Positions 33,419-43,340 of a DNA stretch of 64,000 bases are shown in pieces. Location: assembly GCA_963848115.1 (NCBI GenBank), contig CAWKCP010000024.1:62001-126000 (forward strand). Reading direction: 5' to 3'. This DNA is from JAWKOK01 sp963848115. Its GTDB lineage: Bacteria > Chloroflexota > Anaerolineae > Caldilineales > Caldilineaceae. Below the pieces are notes generated by a model that ran no database searches, was not told where the DNA came from, and worked only from the letters and a program-made list of their open reading frames with translations. Each line of letters begins with the position of its first letter. Within the stretch, counting starts at the first letter, position 1. Position numbers and translations under genes: made by a program.

Positions 33419-36049
33419 TTATTCGGCGCGAAGTGCTTCAGCGGGTTGGGTCCTGCCCATGCGCCATGCCGGATAGAGACCGGCCAGCAGGGCTGCGACC
33501 AACGCAACCAGAAATGCCTGGGTGAATTCGCCTAGTTCGAGTTGCATCTCCAGCGTCCAACCGAATGAGCGCAGGTTGATGATGTAGATCAGAATGATCG
33601 CCAGAATCAGCCCGGTCGGCAGGGCAAGCAGACCTGCGACCGATCCGATCAACCCGGTTTCCAGCAATGAAAGTCGCCACAGTTGACGGCGGGTCATGCC
33701 TGTCGAGCGCAGCACTCCGATCTCGCGGCTGCGCTCCAACTGTAGACTCATCAGCGTGCTCAGAATGCCGATGAACGCCACCAACGTCGCCAGCACCTGC
33801 AGAGCAATGGTGATGGCGAATGTACGATCAAAAACCTCCAGCGCGTTTTCGCGCGTGCCCCGGTTGGACCGCACCAATAGATCCGTCTCGCCCGCGAAGG
33901 CTGAGCGAATTGCCGCCACCTGAGCATCCACATCGACACCCTCTTCAACAAATAGACCGATTGCCGACAGTTTGTCGTCATTCCAGGATGAACGATAGAC
34001 CGGATCGTGCAGGAAGGCGGCAGCGTTGACGTCAAAGTCGACCGCGACGCCGACGATGGGGAAGGATTGCCGCCCTGCATCGGTCTGCATCTCAAGATCA
34101 TCGCCGACGGTCAAGCCATACCGATTGCTCATCGGCTCGTTGATGATAACGCCCCCGGCCTCCATGGCAGCCCAAGTCTCCGCCCAGTCTCCCACGGATT
34201 GGCGATAGCGTCGTCTTTCGCCTGCAAGATCCTCGCTGAATGAGACCAGGCGCACCGGAATCGTCTCTTCGACTACCTCACCGCCCGTTCCAACACCCAT
34301 TTCGTCATTGACCGCATTGGCATAGGCCACGACGTCGACGCTGCGTGTGGTCGCCACACGGTCCACGCCGGGCAGTTCGGCAACCTCTGCGGCCAGTTCG
34401 GGGCCGAAGGCGCTGCGGATCTGGTTTGAATTCAGATTGGGCGGCGAAATGTAGATGTCGGCTTGCAGAATATCGTCCAGCCAGAGAACAACTGTGTTGC
34501 GGAAACTACTGACCATGACGCCGACGCCGATGATCACGCTGACTGCTACCATGAGTGCGGCAATGGCTACCGAAGTGCGGCTCAGCGAGCGCACGATTGT
34601 GCGCGGGGCCATTCGTCCGATGACGCCGAGGCGCCCGCGGACCAGGCACTGGATCCCATTCATGAGACCCAACGTGGCCGCCGGTGTCAGGAGGGCGATG
34701 CCGATGATCACGGCAAACAGACCGCCGAATGCAATCACTAGATTCCAATCAGGAATCAGCAACATCGCCCCTAGTACGAGCATGACGAGGGCGCCCGCGC
34801 TGACCCAGGGAAGGACCTTGCGCGTGCGCTCCTCTACGTCACTGCGTTTCAGCGCCCCGGCCGGCGGCACACTGGTCGCCTCCCAGGCGGGAATCGCCGC
34901 GCCCACCAGTGCAGCCGCTATGCCGATGAGGCCGCCCTTGACCAGCGTGGCCGTGGGGATTGAAACCTCGCGCACGGCCACGACAAAGAAGAGGTCGTTC
35001 ATGGTCTGGGTCACCATCTGCACCGCGCCGCGCCCCAGCAGAACGCCGAGCGCCAGTCCGGCCAGGGTGCCGACAGCCCCGTGCATACCGGCCTCGACCA
35101 GAATCGTGGTGAAGATCTCCCTACGCGTCATGCCTAGGGCGCGCAGGCTGCCCAGCACCGGGCGTCGCTGGATCACGCTGAATGTAACTGTGTTGTAGAT
35201 CAGGAAGACGCCGACCACCAGCGCCAGCAGGCTAAGGGCCGTCAAATTGAGACGAAAGGCCTCGGTCATCTCATTGACCGTCCCTGCTCGCCCGGCCGAG
35301 ACGGCAACACGTGCGTCGGGCGGCAGACTGGCGGCAATGCGCGCTAGATCGGCTTGACCCTCTTCGCCGTCGGCCACAATCAGGTCGACGCGGTCGATTC
35401 GCCCCACCTTGCCCAAGACTTCCTGGGCCGTGGCGATGTCCGAGATGAGCAGGCTCTCTAGCGCTCGCCGGCTGAGGTCGTCATTCGGTTCCAGCAGGCC
35501 GATCACGGTCAAGGGGCGAAGGCCATCGTCAACCCGTACCGACAGCTGATCGCCGGTTGCAAGGCCATACTTTTGGGCTAGATCTGTACTAATCAGGACC
35601 GAGTCGGGGACGGTCAAGAGGTCGCCGAAATAGTCAGGCGGTGCATCGGACTGGCCGGCTGTGCCCAGATAGCTGCGAAAAGGCGCTTCAGTGAAAGGAT
35701 CGATGCCCAGCAGACGCATGGGCTGTTCGTCCAGTTCGACGGCGGTCACATAGTCTTCGACCACCGGCGCGCTCTGACGATAGCCGAGTTCGCGCCGAAG
35801 ATCAGTGTAGACCGCCTCGTCCAGCCCAGAAGGTCCGCCGACGATCTGATGGGTGGCGCGCCCGGTCACAGTCTCGGTGCCCAAAGTGAATGCCCGTTCC
35901 GCCGAGCCGTTGGCCAGGTCGATGGCAACGATCATGGCCACGCCGATGGCGACGCCGACCACAAAGAAGAGGCTCTGCAAGGGCCGGCGCAATGCATGCC
36001 GCCAGGCCAGTCTTGTGACTGTAGGTAGTGAAAACGATGATTTCGTCAT
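33419..36049 (-). CDS. FtsX/MacB-type ABC transporter permease, duplicated form
   Basis: The 876-residue protein has two tandem MacB-type halves. Each has an N-terminal membrane segment (SLFFVVGVAIGVAMIVAI; SVAIAALMVAVSVIIGVGVM), an extracytoplasmic MacB_PCD domain and three more membrane helices in an FtsX domain. Family motifs include VIQRRPVLGSLRALGMTRRE and LERSREIGVLRSTGMTRRQL. It is a permease subunit that works with an ABC ATPase in lipoprotein release, peptide export or cell-wall control; no ATPase gene is adjacent, so it is presumably elsewhere. It starts 32 bases after the pheT stop with no clear ribosome site. Confidence 0.9.
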   Translation of the reverse strand: MTKSSFSLPTVTRLAWRHALRRPLQSLFFVVGVAIGVAMIVAIDLANGSAERAFTLGTETVTGRATHQIVGGPSGLDEAVYTDLRRELGYRQSAPVVEDYVTAVELDEQPMRLLGIDPFTEAPFRSYLGTAGQSDAPPDYFGDLLTVPDSVLISTDLAQKYGLATGDQLSVRVDDGLRPLTVIGLLEPNDDLSRRALESLLISDIATAQEVLGKVGRIDRVDLIVADGEEGQADLARIAASLPPDARVAVSAGRAGTVNEMTEAFRLNLTALSLLALVVGVFLIYNTVTFSVIQRRPVLGSLRALGMTRREIFTTILVEAGMHGAVGTLAGLALGVLLGRGAVQMVTQTMNDLFFVVAVREVSIPTATLVKGGLIGIAAALVGAAIPAWEATSVPPAGALKRSDVEERTRKVLPWVSAGALVMLVLGAMLLIPDWNLVIAFGGLFAVIIGIALLTPAATLGLMNGIQCLVRGRLGVIGRMAPRTIVRSLSRTSVAIAALMVAVSVIIGVGVMVSSFRNTVVLWLDDILQADIYISPPNLNSNQIRSAFGPELAAEVAELPGVDRVATTRSVDVVAYANAVNDEMGVGTGGEVVEETIPVRLVSFSEDLAGERRRYRQSVGDWAETWAAMEAGGVIINEPMSNRYGLTVGDDLEMQTDAGRQSFPIVGVAVDFDVNAAAFLHDPVYRSSWNDDKLSAIGLFVEEGVDVDAQVAAIRSAFAGETDLLVRSNRGTRENALEVFDRTFAITIALQVLATLVAFIGILSTLMSLQLERSREIGVLRSTGMTRRQLWRLSLLETGLIGSVAGLLALPTGLILAIILIYIINLRSFGWTLEMQLELGEFTQAFLVALVAALLAGLYPAWRMGRTQPAEALRAE

Positions 36050-36053
36050 AAGT

Positions 36054-36070
36054 GTATGACAATATCATAC
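36054..36070. promoter_or_regulatory. Palindrome GTATGA-N5-TCATAC between pheT and the permease gene
   Basis: A perfect 6-bp inverted repeat with a 5-base centre lies directly in front of the permease start, in the 32-base gap after pheT. It could be an operator or an RNA hairpin affecting translation of the permease. Confidence 0.35.
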
Positions 36071-36081
36071 CTAACAAGCTG

Positions 36082-38646
36082 TTAGCGTAATTTCCCTCCG
36101 GTTTGCCGCTCGACCGTGCTGATGATCTTCTTGCGCAGCTTGGTCACCTCTTTGTCGCGCAGGCTGCGTTCGGGGCTCTGATAGGTCAGGTTGTAGGCCA
36201 TGGATTTGTAGCCTGTCGGGATTGGATCCCCGCGGTAGATGTCGAATAGCTCGACGTTGACCAGCAGTCGATCACCTGCAGTTTGAATCAGATCCTTGAT
36301 CTGCTGACTGGTCACATTCTCCGGCACCTCGAAGGCCAGGTCCTCGACGACCGGCGGGTAGTTGCTGATCGTCTCCATGGGCTCCAGGCCCCAATGGGGG
36401 CGCACCAGCGGATCGATCAACAGCTCGGCTGCGTTGACGCGGATGGAGGGCAGGCCAAAGGCCGTCCGCACCTGCGGGTGAATCTCGCCCAACGTGCCGA
36501 CCACCTTGCCTTGCAGCAGGATCTCCGTGCAGCGTGGTCCGAAGGTGTCAGTGTCCGGCGCAGCTCGATATTCGACGTCGCCGGGCTTGAAGCCGAGTCG
36601 GCCCAGGACCGTCTCGACAACGCCCTTGAGATCGAAGAAGTCCATCTGTTCGGTGTCGTTCGGGTCCGCGTAGAAGCTGCTCGGCTGGCGGGGACCGGCC
36701 ATCAAGATGCTGAGCCGTCGTTCCTCGTAGGGCAGCGTGCCGTCGCCCTCTTCCAACAGATAGACGCGACCGATTTCAAACGTGGTCAGTCGATCGGTGT
36801 AGCGCAGGTTGCGCGCCAAATTCTCCAGTGCGCTGACCAGCATGGAGCGGCGCATGGCCCTACGCTCCGGCGCGCTGGGGTTAGTGAGCACAACATATTC
36901 GCTCTCTTCGCTGACCGCTTTGCCGGGGTGAAGCTTGTCATGATTCTCACTGGTAGTCAGTGGATGGTTGATGATCTCCTGCAGGCCTGCCCCGACCAGC
37001 ACGTCGCGGATCTTTCTTTCGGTATCGAGGGTTTCGTCTCGATGCTGGGTCGGCAACACAGTGTCGAGCAGGCTCTGGCCTACCTGTTCGTAGCCCACAA
37101 TGCGCGCGACTTCCTCAATCAGGTCGGCGGGCATGGTCACGTCCAGGCGATGCCAAGGGACAGCACACTCGTAGAGCGCCTCGCCCTCCTTGCGTTGCAG
37201 GCCGAAGGTGGCAACCTCGCCGGACTCGGGGTTGACGCCGTCGACCACGGTGACGCTGAAATCAAGGCGCTCCAGACTCTCGATGATCTGCTCGCCGGTG
37301 ATGGGCATGCCCAAAATACGACGCTGATCGGTGACCGTGGTGTAGGCGATGCGGGTTTCTTGTTCGATCGGATAGGCGTCGACCATGTCCGGCACGATGC
37401 GACCGTCGGCATAGAGGCGCATCAGTTCGGCGGCGCGACGGGCGGCGATGGGGTTGAGTGTGGCCGGAATGCCCCGGCTGAAGCGATAGGATGCCTCGCT
37501 CGGCAGGCGAAGCTTGGATGCGGTGCGCCGGTTGTTGATGCCCTCAAAGGTGGCCGATTCCAGCAGGATGTTGGTGGTCGTGTCGCTGACCTCGCTCTCC
37601 TGGCCGCCCATGACGCCGGCGATAGCCACCGGACCGGCCGTGTCGCAGATCATCAGCATGGAGTCGTCTAGCTGGCGCTCGACGTCGTCCAACGTGGTGA
37701 ACTTTTCCCCTTCCGCCGCGCGGCGCACGATGATGGTCGGGCTGTCGTCGCCGTTCTCTCTGGCCCGTTTGACCAGAATGTCGTAGTCGAAGGCATGCAA
37801 GGGCTGGCCCCACTCGAGCATGACGAAGTTGGTGATATCGACCACGTTGCTGATGGGACGCATGCCCGCCCGTGCCAGCCGCTGCTGCATCCACTTGGGC
37901 GAGGGCCCGATCTCGACATCCTTGATCAGAATGCCGGTGTAGCGATTGCACAGGTCAGGGTCATCGATCTTGACGTCAAAATAGTCGGCAGCCCTATCAT
38001 CGCCTTCGGCCAGGCACTCGTCAGCCGGTAGGTGAAGGGCGCCGCCGGTAAGCGCCGAGACTTCACGTGCAATGCCGATCATGTTGAGGCAACGTGCCAT
38101 GTCGGGCGTCAGCTCGATCTCGACGATCTCTTCGCCCAGATAGTCACGTAGGGGCATGCCAGTGGGCGCGTCGTCAGGCAACACGATGATGCCCTCGTGC
38201 TCCTCGCTCAGCCCGAGTTCGCGCTCGGAGCAGACCATACCCGAGGAGGGCACGCCGCGGATCTTCGATGGCTTGAGCTTCTTTTTGGGGCGAGGAGACT
38301 TGTCGCTGTAGGCGTCGATGAGCATGGCCCCTGACTGTGCGAACGCGACTTTGATGACTGGAAGCACGTCGGCTTCCTTGAACTCATAGAGATTGGGTGC
38401 ACCGGTGACCACCCGTTGCGGCTCTTCGCCGCCATGGTCTACGTCAACAAGCACCAGTCGATCGGCGTCCGGGTGTGGGTGGACAGCCACCACCTCGCCG
38501 ACCGTGATCGTGTCAGCATCCCACCAGGAGCCGACCTGTTCGATGCCGGCAACTTCAAGACCGGCCAGCGTCAAACGCTCGCTCAGATCTGCGGTCGAGA
38601 CGTTGATATCAACATATTGCCTAAGCCATGACAATGGGACAAGCAT
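36082..38646 (-). CDS. pheT: Phenylalanyl-tRNA synthetase beta subunit
   Basis: The 854-residue protein has the complete PheT layout: LVPLSWLRQYVDI, an EMAP-like tRNA-binding domain (about 40-160), a B3/4 editing domain (RYTGILIKDVEIGPSPKWMQ, then RPISNVVDITNFVMLEWGQPLHAFD), a B5 domain, a synthetase-like core and the FDX-ACB anticodon-binding end (NYPPVVEDLAFEVPENVT). It is one half of the tetramer that charges tRNA-Phe. pheS is not next to it, since a NUDIX gene is upstream, so the two subunits are encoded apart. GAGGA precedes the ATG at about 9 bases. It is slightly longer than the usual 790-820 residues. Confidence 0.96.
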   Translation of the reverse strand: MLVPLSWLRQYVDINVSTADLSERLTLAGLEVAGIEQVGSWWDADTITVGEVVAVHPHPDADRLVLVDVDHGGEEPQRVVTGAPNLYEFKEADVLPVIKVAFAQSGAMLIDAYSDKSPRPKKKLKPSKIRGVPSSGMVCSERELGLSEEHEGIIVLPDDAPTGMPLRDYLGEEIVEIELTPDMARCLNMIGIAREVSALTGGALHLPADECLAEGDDRAADYFDVKIDDPDLCNRYTGILIKDVEIGPSPKWMQQRLARAGMRPISNVVDITNFVMLEWGQPLHAFDYDILVKRARENGDDSPTIIVRRAAEGEKFTTLDDVERQLDDSMLMICDTAGPVAIAGVMGGQESEVSDTTTNILLESATFEGINNRRTASKLRLPSEASYRFSRGIPATLNPIAARRAAELMRLYADGRIVPDMVDAYPIEQETRIAYTTVTDQRRILGMPITGEQIIESLERLDFSVTVVDGVNPESGEVATFGLQRKEGEALYECAVPWHRLDVTMPADLIEEVARIVGYEQVGQSLLDTVLPTQHRDETLDTERKIRDVLVGAGLQEIINHPLTTSENHDKLHPGKAVSEESEYVVLTNPSAPERRAMRRSMLVSALENLARNLRYTDRLTTFEIGRVYLLEEGDGTLPYEERRLSILMAGPRQPSSFYADPNDTEQMDFFDLKGVVETVLGRLGFKPGDVEYRAAPDTDTFGPRCTEILLQGKVVGTLGEIHPQVRTAFGLPSIRVNAAELLIDPLVRPHWGLEPMETISNYPPVVEDLAFEVPENVTSQQIKDLIQTAGDRLLVNVELFDIYRGDPIPTGYKSMAYNLTYQSPERSLRDKEVTKLRKKIISTVERQTGGKLR

Positions 38647-38687
38647 GGGGTCTATTCCTCAAGGGTAGAGCCGCGACGAAAATTGCG

Positions 38688-38762
38688 TACTGCGTAACTC
38701 GTACTGCGTAATTGAGCGAAGAGTATCTCTCGCAATAATTACGCAGTACGAGTTACGCAGTA
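38688..38762. repeat. 26-bp inverted repeat between the NUDIX and pheT genes
   Basis: The arms (38688-38713 and 38737-38762) are perfect, and each contains TACTGCGTA twice or its complement. The centre is 23 bases. It may end NUDIX transcription on the minus strand or be a REP-like element. Confidence 0.75.
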
Positions 38763-38811
38763 TGCACAACCTCAACGGCCTCAGAATCATCTCAATTATT
38801 ATCCCTCAAGT

Positions 38812-39438
38812 TTACCCACTCAGGTGCTCATACACCAAATCGTGGGCCAGAGCGCGCCATTGTCCCCAGCCGTGGCGGTCGCCGATGAGGTTGCGCAGTT
38901 CGGCAGCGGCCTGGGCGATCTGGCTCGGCAGCACGGCGCGGAACTCGGAGATGTTTTCGCTGGGATGCGGATGGGGTTGCTCATCGCCTGCGCTGACAAG
39001 GAAAATATAGCTGGCGAAGTGTGCAATTTCCTCTTCATCAGCCAGAAATTGGTACTGGATCAGACCAATGAAGGACTCTATCGTGACCTCCAGATCGGTC
39101 TCTTCGGCGATCTCACGATGGAGCGCGTCCATCACTGGCTCGTCCCAGTTGATGCCGCCGGACGGCAGGCGAAAGATATGTTTGGGATAGTGACGCTTTG
39201 CGTGCAGCCAGATTCGGCAGAGCGGATCCTGGATGGCAAAGACGACTTCCGCACGTCGGTCTAGATCTTTGCGCCAGCGATAGGCGCGTATGTACTCATC
39301 AGCCTGGATGTTGAACGTGCATCGCACGGGGGAGCCGTGGGACGCAACGAGGCCAGCGACCTCGTTTTCACACACCATCAGTCTGCGAGTCTGCACGCAT
39401 TTTTCCTGTGTACGCGTTGAGACAGTCGTCTCTGACAT
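38812..39438 (-). CDS. NUDIX hydrolase
   Basis: The 208-residue protein has a full NUDIX box, GGINWDEPVMDALHREIAEE followed by TDL, fitting Gx5Ex7REUxEExGU apart from the final Gly. The N-terminal 60 residues include two Cys (VCENEVAG and SPVRCTF). NUDIX enzymes cleave nucleoside diphosphates linked to other groups; the substrate is unknown. The ATG at 39438 was chosen because AGGAGG lies upstream; a longer frame from 39591 has a poorly conserved extension. It stands upstream of pheT, separated by a strong palindrome. Confidence 0.85.
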   Translation of the reverse strand: MSETTVSTRTQEKCVQTRRLMVCENEVAGLVASHGSPVRCTFNIQADEYIRAYRWRKDLDRRAEVVFAIQDPLCRIWLHAKRHYPKHIFRLPSGGINWDEPVMDALHREIAEETDLEVTIESFIGLIQYQFLADEEEIAHFASYIFLVSAGDEQPHPHPSENISEFRAVLPSQIAQAAAELRNLIGDRHGWGQWRALAHDLVYEHLSG

Positions 39439-39655
39439 ACTTGGAGCTCCTCCTGATCTGGCGGTGTGTACCAAACTGTGTAGGGTGGGCCTTGGGTGAT
39501 AGAAGCGCTGTTGTCTATACACATTGGCGTGGGCACGGTGAAATGCACACATTGAAGTACACACGTTTCTGAATATGGGCCACTCGATCAAACGAATATT
39601 CGGTTAAACGGTTATGATGCCGGGAAGTAACCGTTGACGACGCTGTTGCTGTGGG

Positions 39656-41569
39656 TTAACTGGTGTGCCGACGGTCTCGTATTGCCAGAACAAGGCCAAC
39701 GATCAGCAGTGTGAACAATGTTGCCAGACTGATGATACGGCCGATGGTACGCGGCGCTGTGTCTTCGTAGCGCAAGATCATGGTCCCTTGTCCAGGTGGA
39801 ACGCTCACTGTCATTCGACCCAGCGTGCCCGTTTCTTCGGGAATGATCGGCAGGCTTTCAACCGTGTTTCTACTTTCTTCGTCGAGCAAATATGCGTTCC
39901 AGCCTGGATAGTAGAAGTGGTTGAAGACCAGTGTTTGATCAGTGTCGGTCTCGTTTACGTATTGAACCTCCTCCATGACGGTATTGTGGGCAACGGACTC
40001 GGCTGCAAAGGTCTTGTAGTCGAATACGCTGTAGTCCAGTTTGGTCTCTACCGGCAGAACCGGATTACCCGCTTCGTCGGTGCGGACGTAGTACTCGGCC
40101 ATTGGGCTCCAGGTCGGTATCTCCTTGACCCAGGCCGTACTGCCTGTCAGCTCGTCGGCGGACTGCTGGAATCGCATCAAGGCGGCCAGGCCCACAGGGC
40201 CCTCAGCCGGTTCCTCGATTTGCACCTGCAGCAGTGGGTAGCTGCTCAGGATGAGGACTGCGATCACGGAGAGCAGCGGCAGGTTGAGCGGGCTGCGGTC
40301 ATCGGCGACCAACGCCCGGTGGCCAACCAGCCCCGCCAGCACGCTGACGCAAAGCGCTGTGATGCTGAACCAACGCCATGGAAACTGGGCAAACTGCAAT
40401 ATCGTGCCGATCAGCGGCAGCTCCCAGAGGCCGCTTGCCCACTGCAAGCCGGCCACCGTGGCGACCAAGCCTGCGATGCAGAATCCTGCGATCTCCCAGC
40501 GCTGTCGATCGACTCTCGGCCAGACGAGCAGTACGCCGAGCACTGCCAGCACCAGCGCTGCCGCCCCGATCTGATAGCCGATCGGATCGTCGGGGCCCGG
40601 CAGGCTGGCGCCAAAGCCCCACTGTGGACTGAGTAGCTGGAAAAAGTAGACGAAATTACCCCGAAAATCATATCGACCATCGAACCATTGATCCTGTCGA
40701 ACGTACTGGCGTTCCAAGACCATGGGAATCAGAAAGACTGCGCCCAGGCCGATGCCGGCGAATAATCCGATCACTGGCGCCAACCCTCGACGGATCCAGG
40801 GCCAGAAGCGGGCCGTCCAGGGCAGGTTGAGATTTGCTGTCCCGTCCGGTGTGATGTAGGCGAAAATCAGTAGCAACAGATAGAAGCCCAGCAATGGTGT
40901 GAAAAGCACAAAGACCAGATTGCTTGTCAGCAACAATCCAGCGTAGCTAAAGGCCGTCAACGCGATCCAGAAGTAGGAGAGACGGATCACACATTGGCGC
41001 ACGGCCAGCAAACAGAGCGGCAACCAGACGAACGCCATGCTTTCGGCCAGGTTGGCACGCACGTAAAGATTGAGCAGGTGGTAGGGCACATAGACATAGG
41101 CTACGCCGGCGATCACCGCTGCGTGCCTGCCCATCCATGAGCGGATGAAGGCGTACATAGCCCCTGCACTACCCACAATGCTGAGAACAAAGACCGCTTC
41201 GATTGCGGCCACAAAGCCAAAGCCGAGGAAATGGTGTAGTACCTCTGCCAGAAAGTGGCTCAGCGGACCATAGATGTTAAAGAACGGATAGCCGTAGCCA
41301 AATGCAAAATCAGGACTCCAGCGCGGCCACCAGATACCATCCTGGACAACCCTGTCGAACTCAAAGAGAAAGTAGACGTGATGGCGGGCATCGTTGGCGC
41401 CCCAGAAGTAGCCTGGTTGCAGCAAGGGCGCAATCGCAAAGATGCTCAGGCCGATGGTGAGCCAGAAGAGCGGGTCTCGCCAGAGCGGAACATTGGTGCT
41501 GTCCGCCGAATCTGCTGAACAGCCGAAAGCAAAGCCCTCAGCACCTTCGGTCGGAACCTTAACGGCCAT
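39656..41569 (-). CDS. GT-C-like polytopic membrane protein (6-pyruvoyl-tetrahydropterin-synthase-related family), A
   Basis: The 637-residue protein has about ten transmembrane helices and a long extracytoplasmic C-terminal domain. Its start (GANDARHHVYFLFEFDRVVQ, then GIWWPRWSPDFAFGYGYPFF) is the first-loop signature of a family common in Chloroflexota, annotated as 6-pyruvoyl-tetrahydropterin-synthase-related or YfhO-like. The fold resembles GT-C glycosyltransferases, but no activity has been shown that I know of. The ATG at 41569 overlaps the stop of the upstream gene (ATGGCCGTTAA), so the pair is translationally coupled. The C-terminus ends in a basic tail after a final membrane helix. 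Confidence 0.8.
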   Translation of the reverse strand: MAVKVPTEGAEGFAFGCSADSADSTNVPLWRDPLFWLTIGLSIFAIAPLLQPGYFWGANDARHHVYFLFEFDRVVQDGIWWPRWSPDFAFGYGYPFFNIYGPLSHFLAEVLHHFLGFGFVAAIEAVFVLSIVGSAGAMYAFIRSWMGRHAAVIAGVAYVYVPYHLLNLYVRANLAESMAFVWLPLCLLAVRQCVIRLSYFWIALTAFSYAGLLLTSNLVFVLFTPLLGFYLLLLIFAYITPDGTANLNLPWTARFWPWIRRGLAPVIGLFAGIGLGAVFLIPMVLERQYVRQDQWFDGRYDFRGNFVYFFQLLSPQWGFGASLPGPDDPIGYQIGAAALVLAVLGVLLVWPRVDRQRWEIAGFCIAGLVATVAGLQWASGLWELPLIGTILQFAQFPWRWFSITALCVSVLAGLVGHRALVADDRSPLNLPLLSVIAVLILSSYPLLQVQIEEPAEGPVGLAALMRFQQSADELTGSTAWVKEIPTWSPMAEYYVRTDEAGNPVLPVETKLDYSVFDYKTFAAESVAHNTVMEEVQYVNETDTDQTLVFNHFYYPGWNAYLLDEESRNTVESLPIIPEETGTLGRMTVSVPPGQGTMILRYEDTAPRTIGRIISLATLFTLLIVGLVLAIRDRRHTS

Positions 41570-43142
41570 GGAACACCAACTTGTCATCGATCCCGCCGTC
41601 GACCGGCAGCCGATGGCCGCTGCGCCAGTCGTAATAGCCGAAGTAGTAGCGTAGCGGACTATCAGCTTGATCCGCATCCATCTGGCTCAGATCTAGTTGA
41701 TAGGTTTCGACCAATATTTCGCCTTGACGCCAGTCCGTCACCGGACGTTGGCCGCCGAGGGGTTGGGTGTCCAACTGGGCAACTACCTGGGACGTTTCGT
41801 CGCCCTCGCTCAATGCCTGGAAGAAGATGTTGTAGTCGGCCGGCAGCGGATGCAGCGCTTGCCAGGTCACCGACAACTCGGCAGCAGAGCGGTCTTCATT
41901 TTCCACCAATATGGCATCCAAAATGGCGATGTTCTGATCGGGACCGACCAGTGAATAGGGTGTTGGCCCTGGGACGATTTCCGTAAAGTCGGCCGTCAGA
42001 TAGCTGTAGCTTCCCAGGACAACCAGCGCTATCAATACCACCCAGTACGGGATCTGCGACAAGCTCGTGTTCAACACTGGGAGCGAGCCTGCAATGGCTG
42101 CCAATAGTGGCGCTGCAATCAGCAGTATCTGCCAGGGGTAGATCAGTAGACGATCTGCACTGGTCAGCTGCCAAAGCGGGTTGCTGATGTTCAAACTCAG
42201 CAAAATGAGTACGATAACGCCGCTAAACGAAAAGGCGAGCAATCTCGTCATATGACCGTCGCGATTGGGCAAATTCCTTGTCCGAATCCAGAGCCAGAGC
42301 GCCACAATACCAAAGGCGACGGCGATGAAGCCCAGTTGGAAAGGGTATTTATCCTGCCACCCGGGAATACTCGGGGCCACCGTCCATTGATTGTCGAACA
42401 ACTGAAACAGGAAAAGAAAATGCTGACTGAAATCCACCGGCGCCGGGCTCTGTTCAGACCAGAGCGGTAGGAGGCTGACAAGGCCGATCATTCCGGAAAC
42501 AGTCGTGACCAGCGCCGCAAGCCGATCCCGTTCTACCGCCAGTGCATAGGTGAGTAGCAGGAGCGTTGCAAAAAAAGCCAGGCCCGCTTGCGTGCGCCAC
42601 ATCCAGAGAATGCCGATGAGCATCAGCCCCGCTACAGCCGGTGAACGTCGAGTATCTTCCGCACCGCGTGATGCGTATGCTGCCGTGCTGGCCATCGTCA
42701 AGGGCAGGATTGCCAGGATGAGAGCGTCGCTGAGACTCCCGCGAACGTAGACCGTCGACAGAACTGTCGGCAAGAACATGTAGGTGACGCCGGCCAATCC
42801 CGCTCCTCGATCCCCATACGTCGGTCGCAGCCAGGCGTAAATACCCAGCCCGCCGAGGAGCAGCGCGAGAACAAAGACGAAGCGGACTGCTTCAACCGGC
42901 GTGAAACCAAGCAGTAGGAATGGCTGAGCCAGAATATAGGTGGCGCTACCGGCGCCGCGCCAGAGATCCGCTGTGGTTGCGACTTTGGATAGGGCGCTGT
43001 TCTGGGTGACATTGAAGACAGGGATAAACCCTTCCAGGCTCTGCCAGTAGCCAGGATAGGTCGCCGGCGCCCAAGCAAACGCGCCGATCAATACAACTGC
43101 CCAGAAGCCCAGGCGGGCTGGCTGCTTGCCCGAAGAAATCAT
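41559..43142 (-). CDS. GT-C-like polytopic membrane protein, B
   Basis: The 527-residue protein is the upstream partner of the previous gene and of the same general type. It starts with a membrane helix, has a first loop with YPGYWQSLEGFIPVFNVTQN and helices with RPTYGDRGAGLAGVTYMFLP and VRGSLSDALILAILPL. The C-terminal 120 residues are extracytoplasmic. It may transfer sugars from lipid carriers, as GT-C proteins do, but the conserved acidic residue cannot be assigned with confidence. TATAAT ends only 7 bases before the ATG, which implies a leaderless transcript. Confidence 0.78.
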   Translation of the reverse strand: MISSGKQPARLGFWAVVLIGAFAWAPATYPGYWQSLEGFIPVFNVTQNSALSKVATTADLWRGAGSATYILAQPFLLLGFTPVEAVRFVFVLALLLGGLGIYAWLRPTYGDRGAGLAGVTYMFLPTVLSTVYVRGSLSDALILAILPLTMASTAAYASRGAEDTRRSPAVAGLMLIGILWMWRTQAGLAFFATLLLLTYALAVERDRLAALVTTVSGMIGLVSLLPLWSEQSPAPVDFSQHFLFLFQLFDNQWTVAPSIPGWQDKYPFQLGFIAVAFGIVALWLWIRTRNLPNRDGHMTRLLAFSFSGVIVLILLSLNISNPLWQLTSADRLLIYPWQILLIAAPLLAAIAGSLPVLNTSLSQIPYWVVLIALVVLGSYSYLTADFTEIVPGPTPYSLVGPDQNIAILDAILVENEDRSAAELSVTWQALHPLPADYNIFFQALSEGDETSQVVAQLDTQPLGGQRPVTDWRQGEILVETYQLDLSQMDADQADSPLRYYFGYYDWRSGHRLPVDGGIDDKLVFHGR

Positions 43143-43149
43143 GGACTCG

Positions 43150-43155
43150 ATTATA
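43150..43155 (-). promoter_or_regulatory. -10 element TATAAT of a leaderless gene
   Basis: On the minus strand TATAAT ends 7 bases before the ATG at 43142, placing the transcript start at or next to the start codon. A poor -35 (TTCTCC) lies 18 bases upstream. Confidence 0.5.
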
Positions 43156-43340
43156 GCATGGCGTGAGTTTGCGGGAGAAAATCGAGAGCGTCTTGCCTTG
43201 TGGTATTCACGTCATCGGCATCCAGGGTTCATCGCCGGAGAAGTCACGCAAAGTAGCCGACCCACTGGGGCACAAAGAGATTGTCCTGTGTGAGGCGATC
43301 TTGAAGAGTCACCTGTAAGAACGCTGGGTCGACGTGATCC

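Noticed and set aside
36283..37671. 462-codon plus-strand frame antisense to pheT
   Set aside because: pheT is unmistakable on the other strand; the frame is a by-product of GC-rich coding sequence and has no motif.
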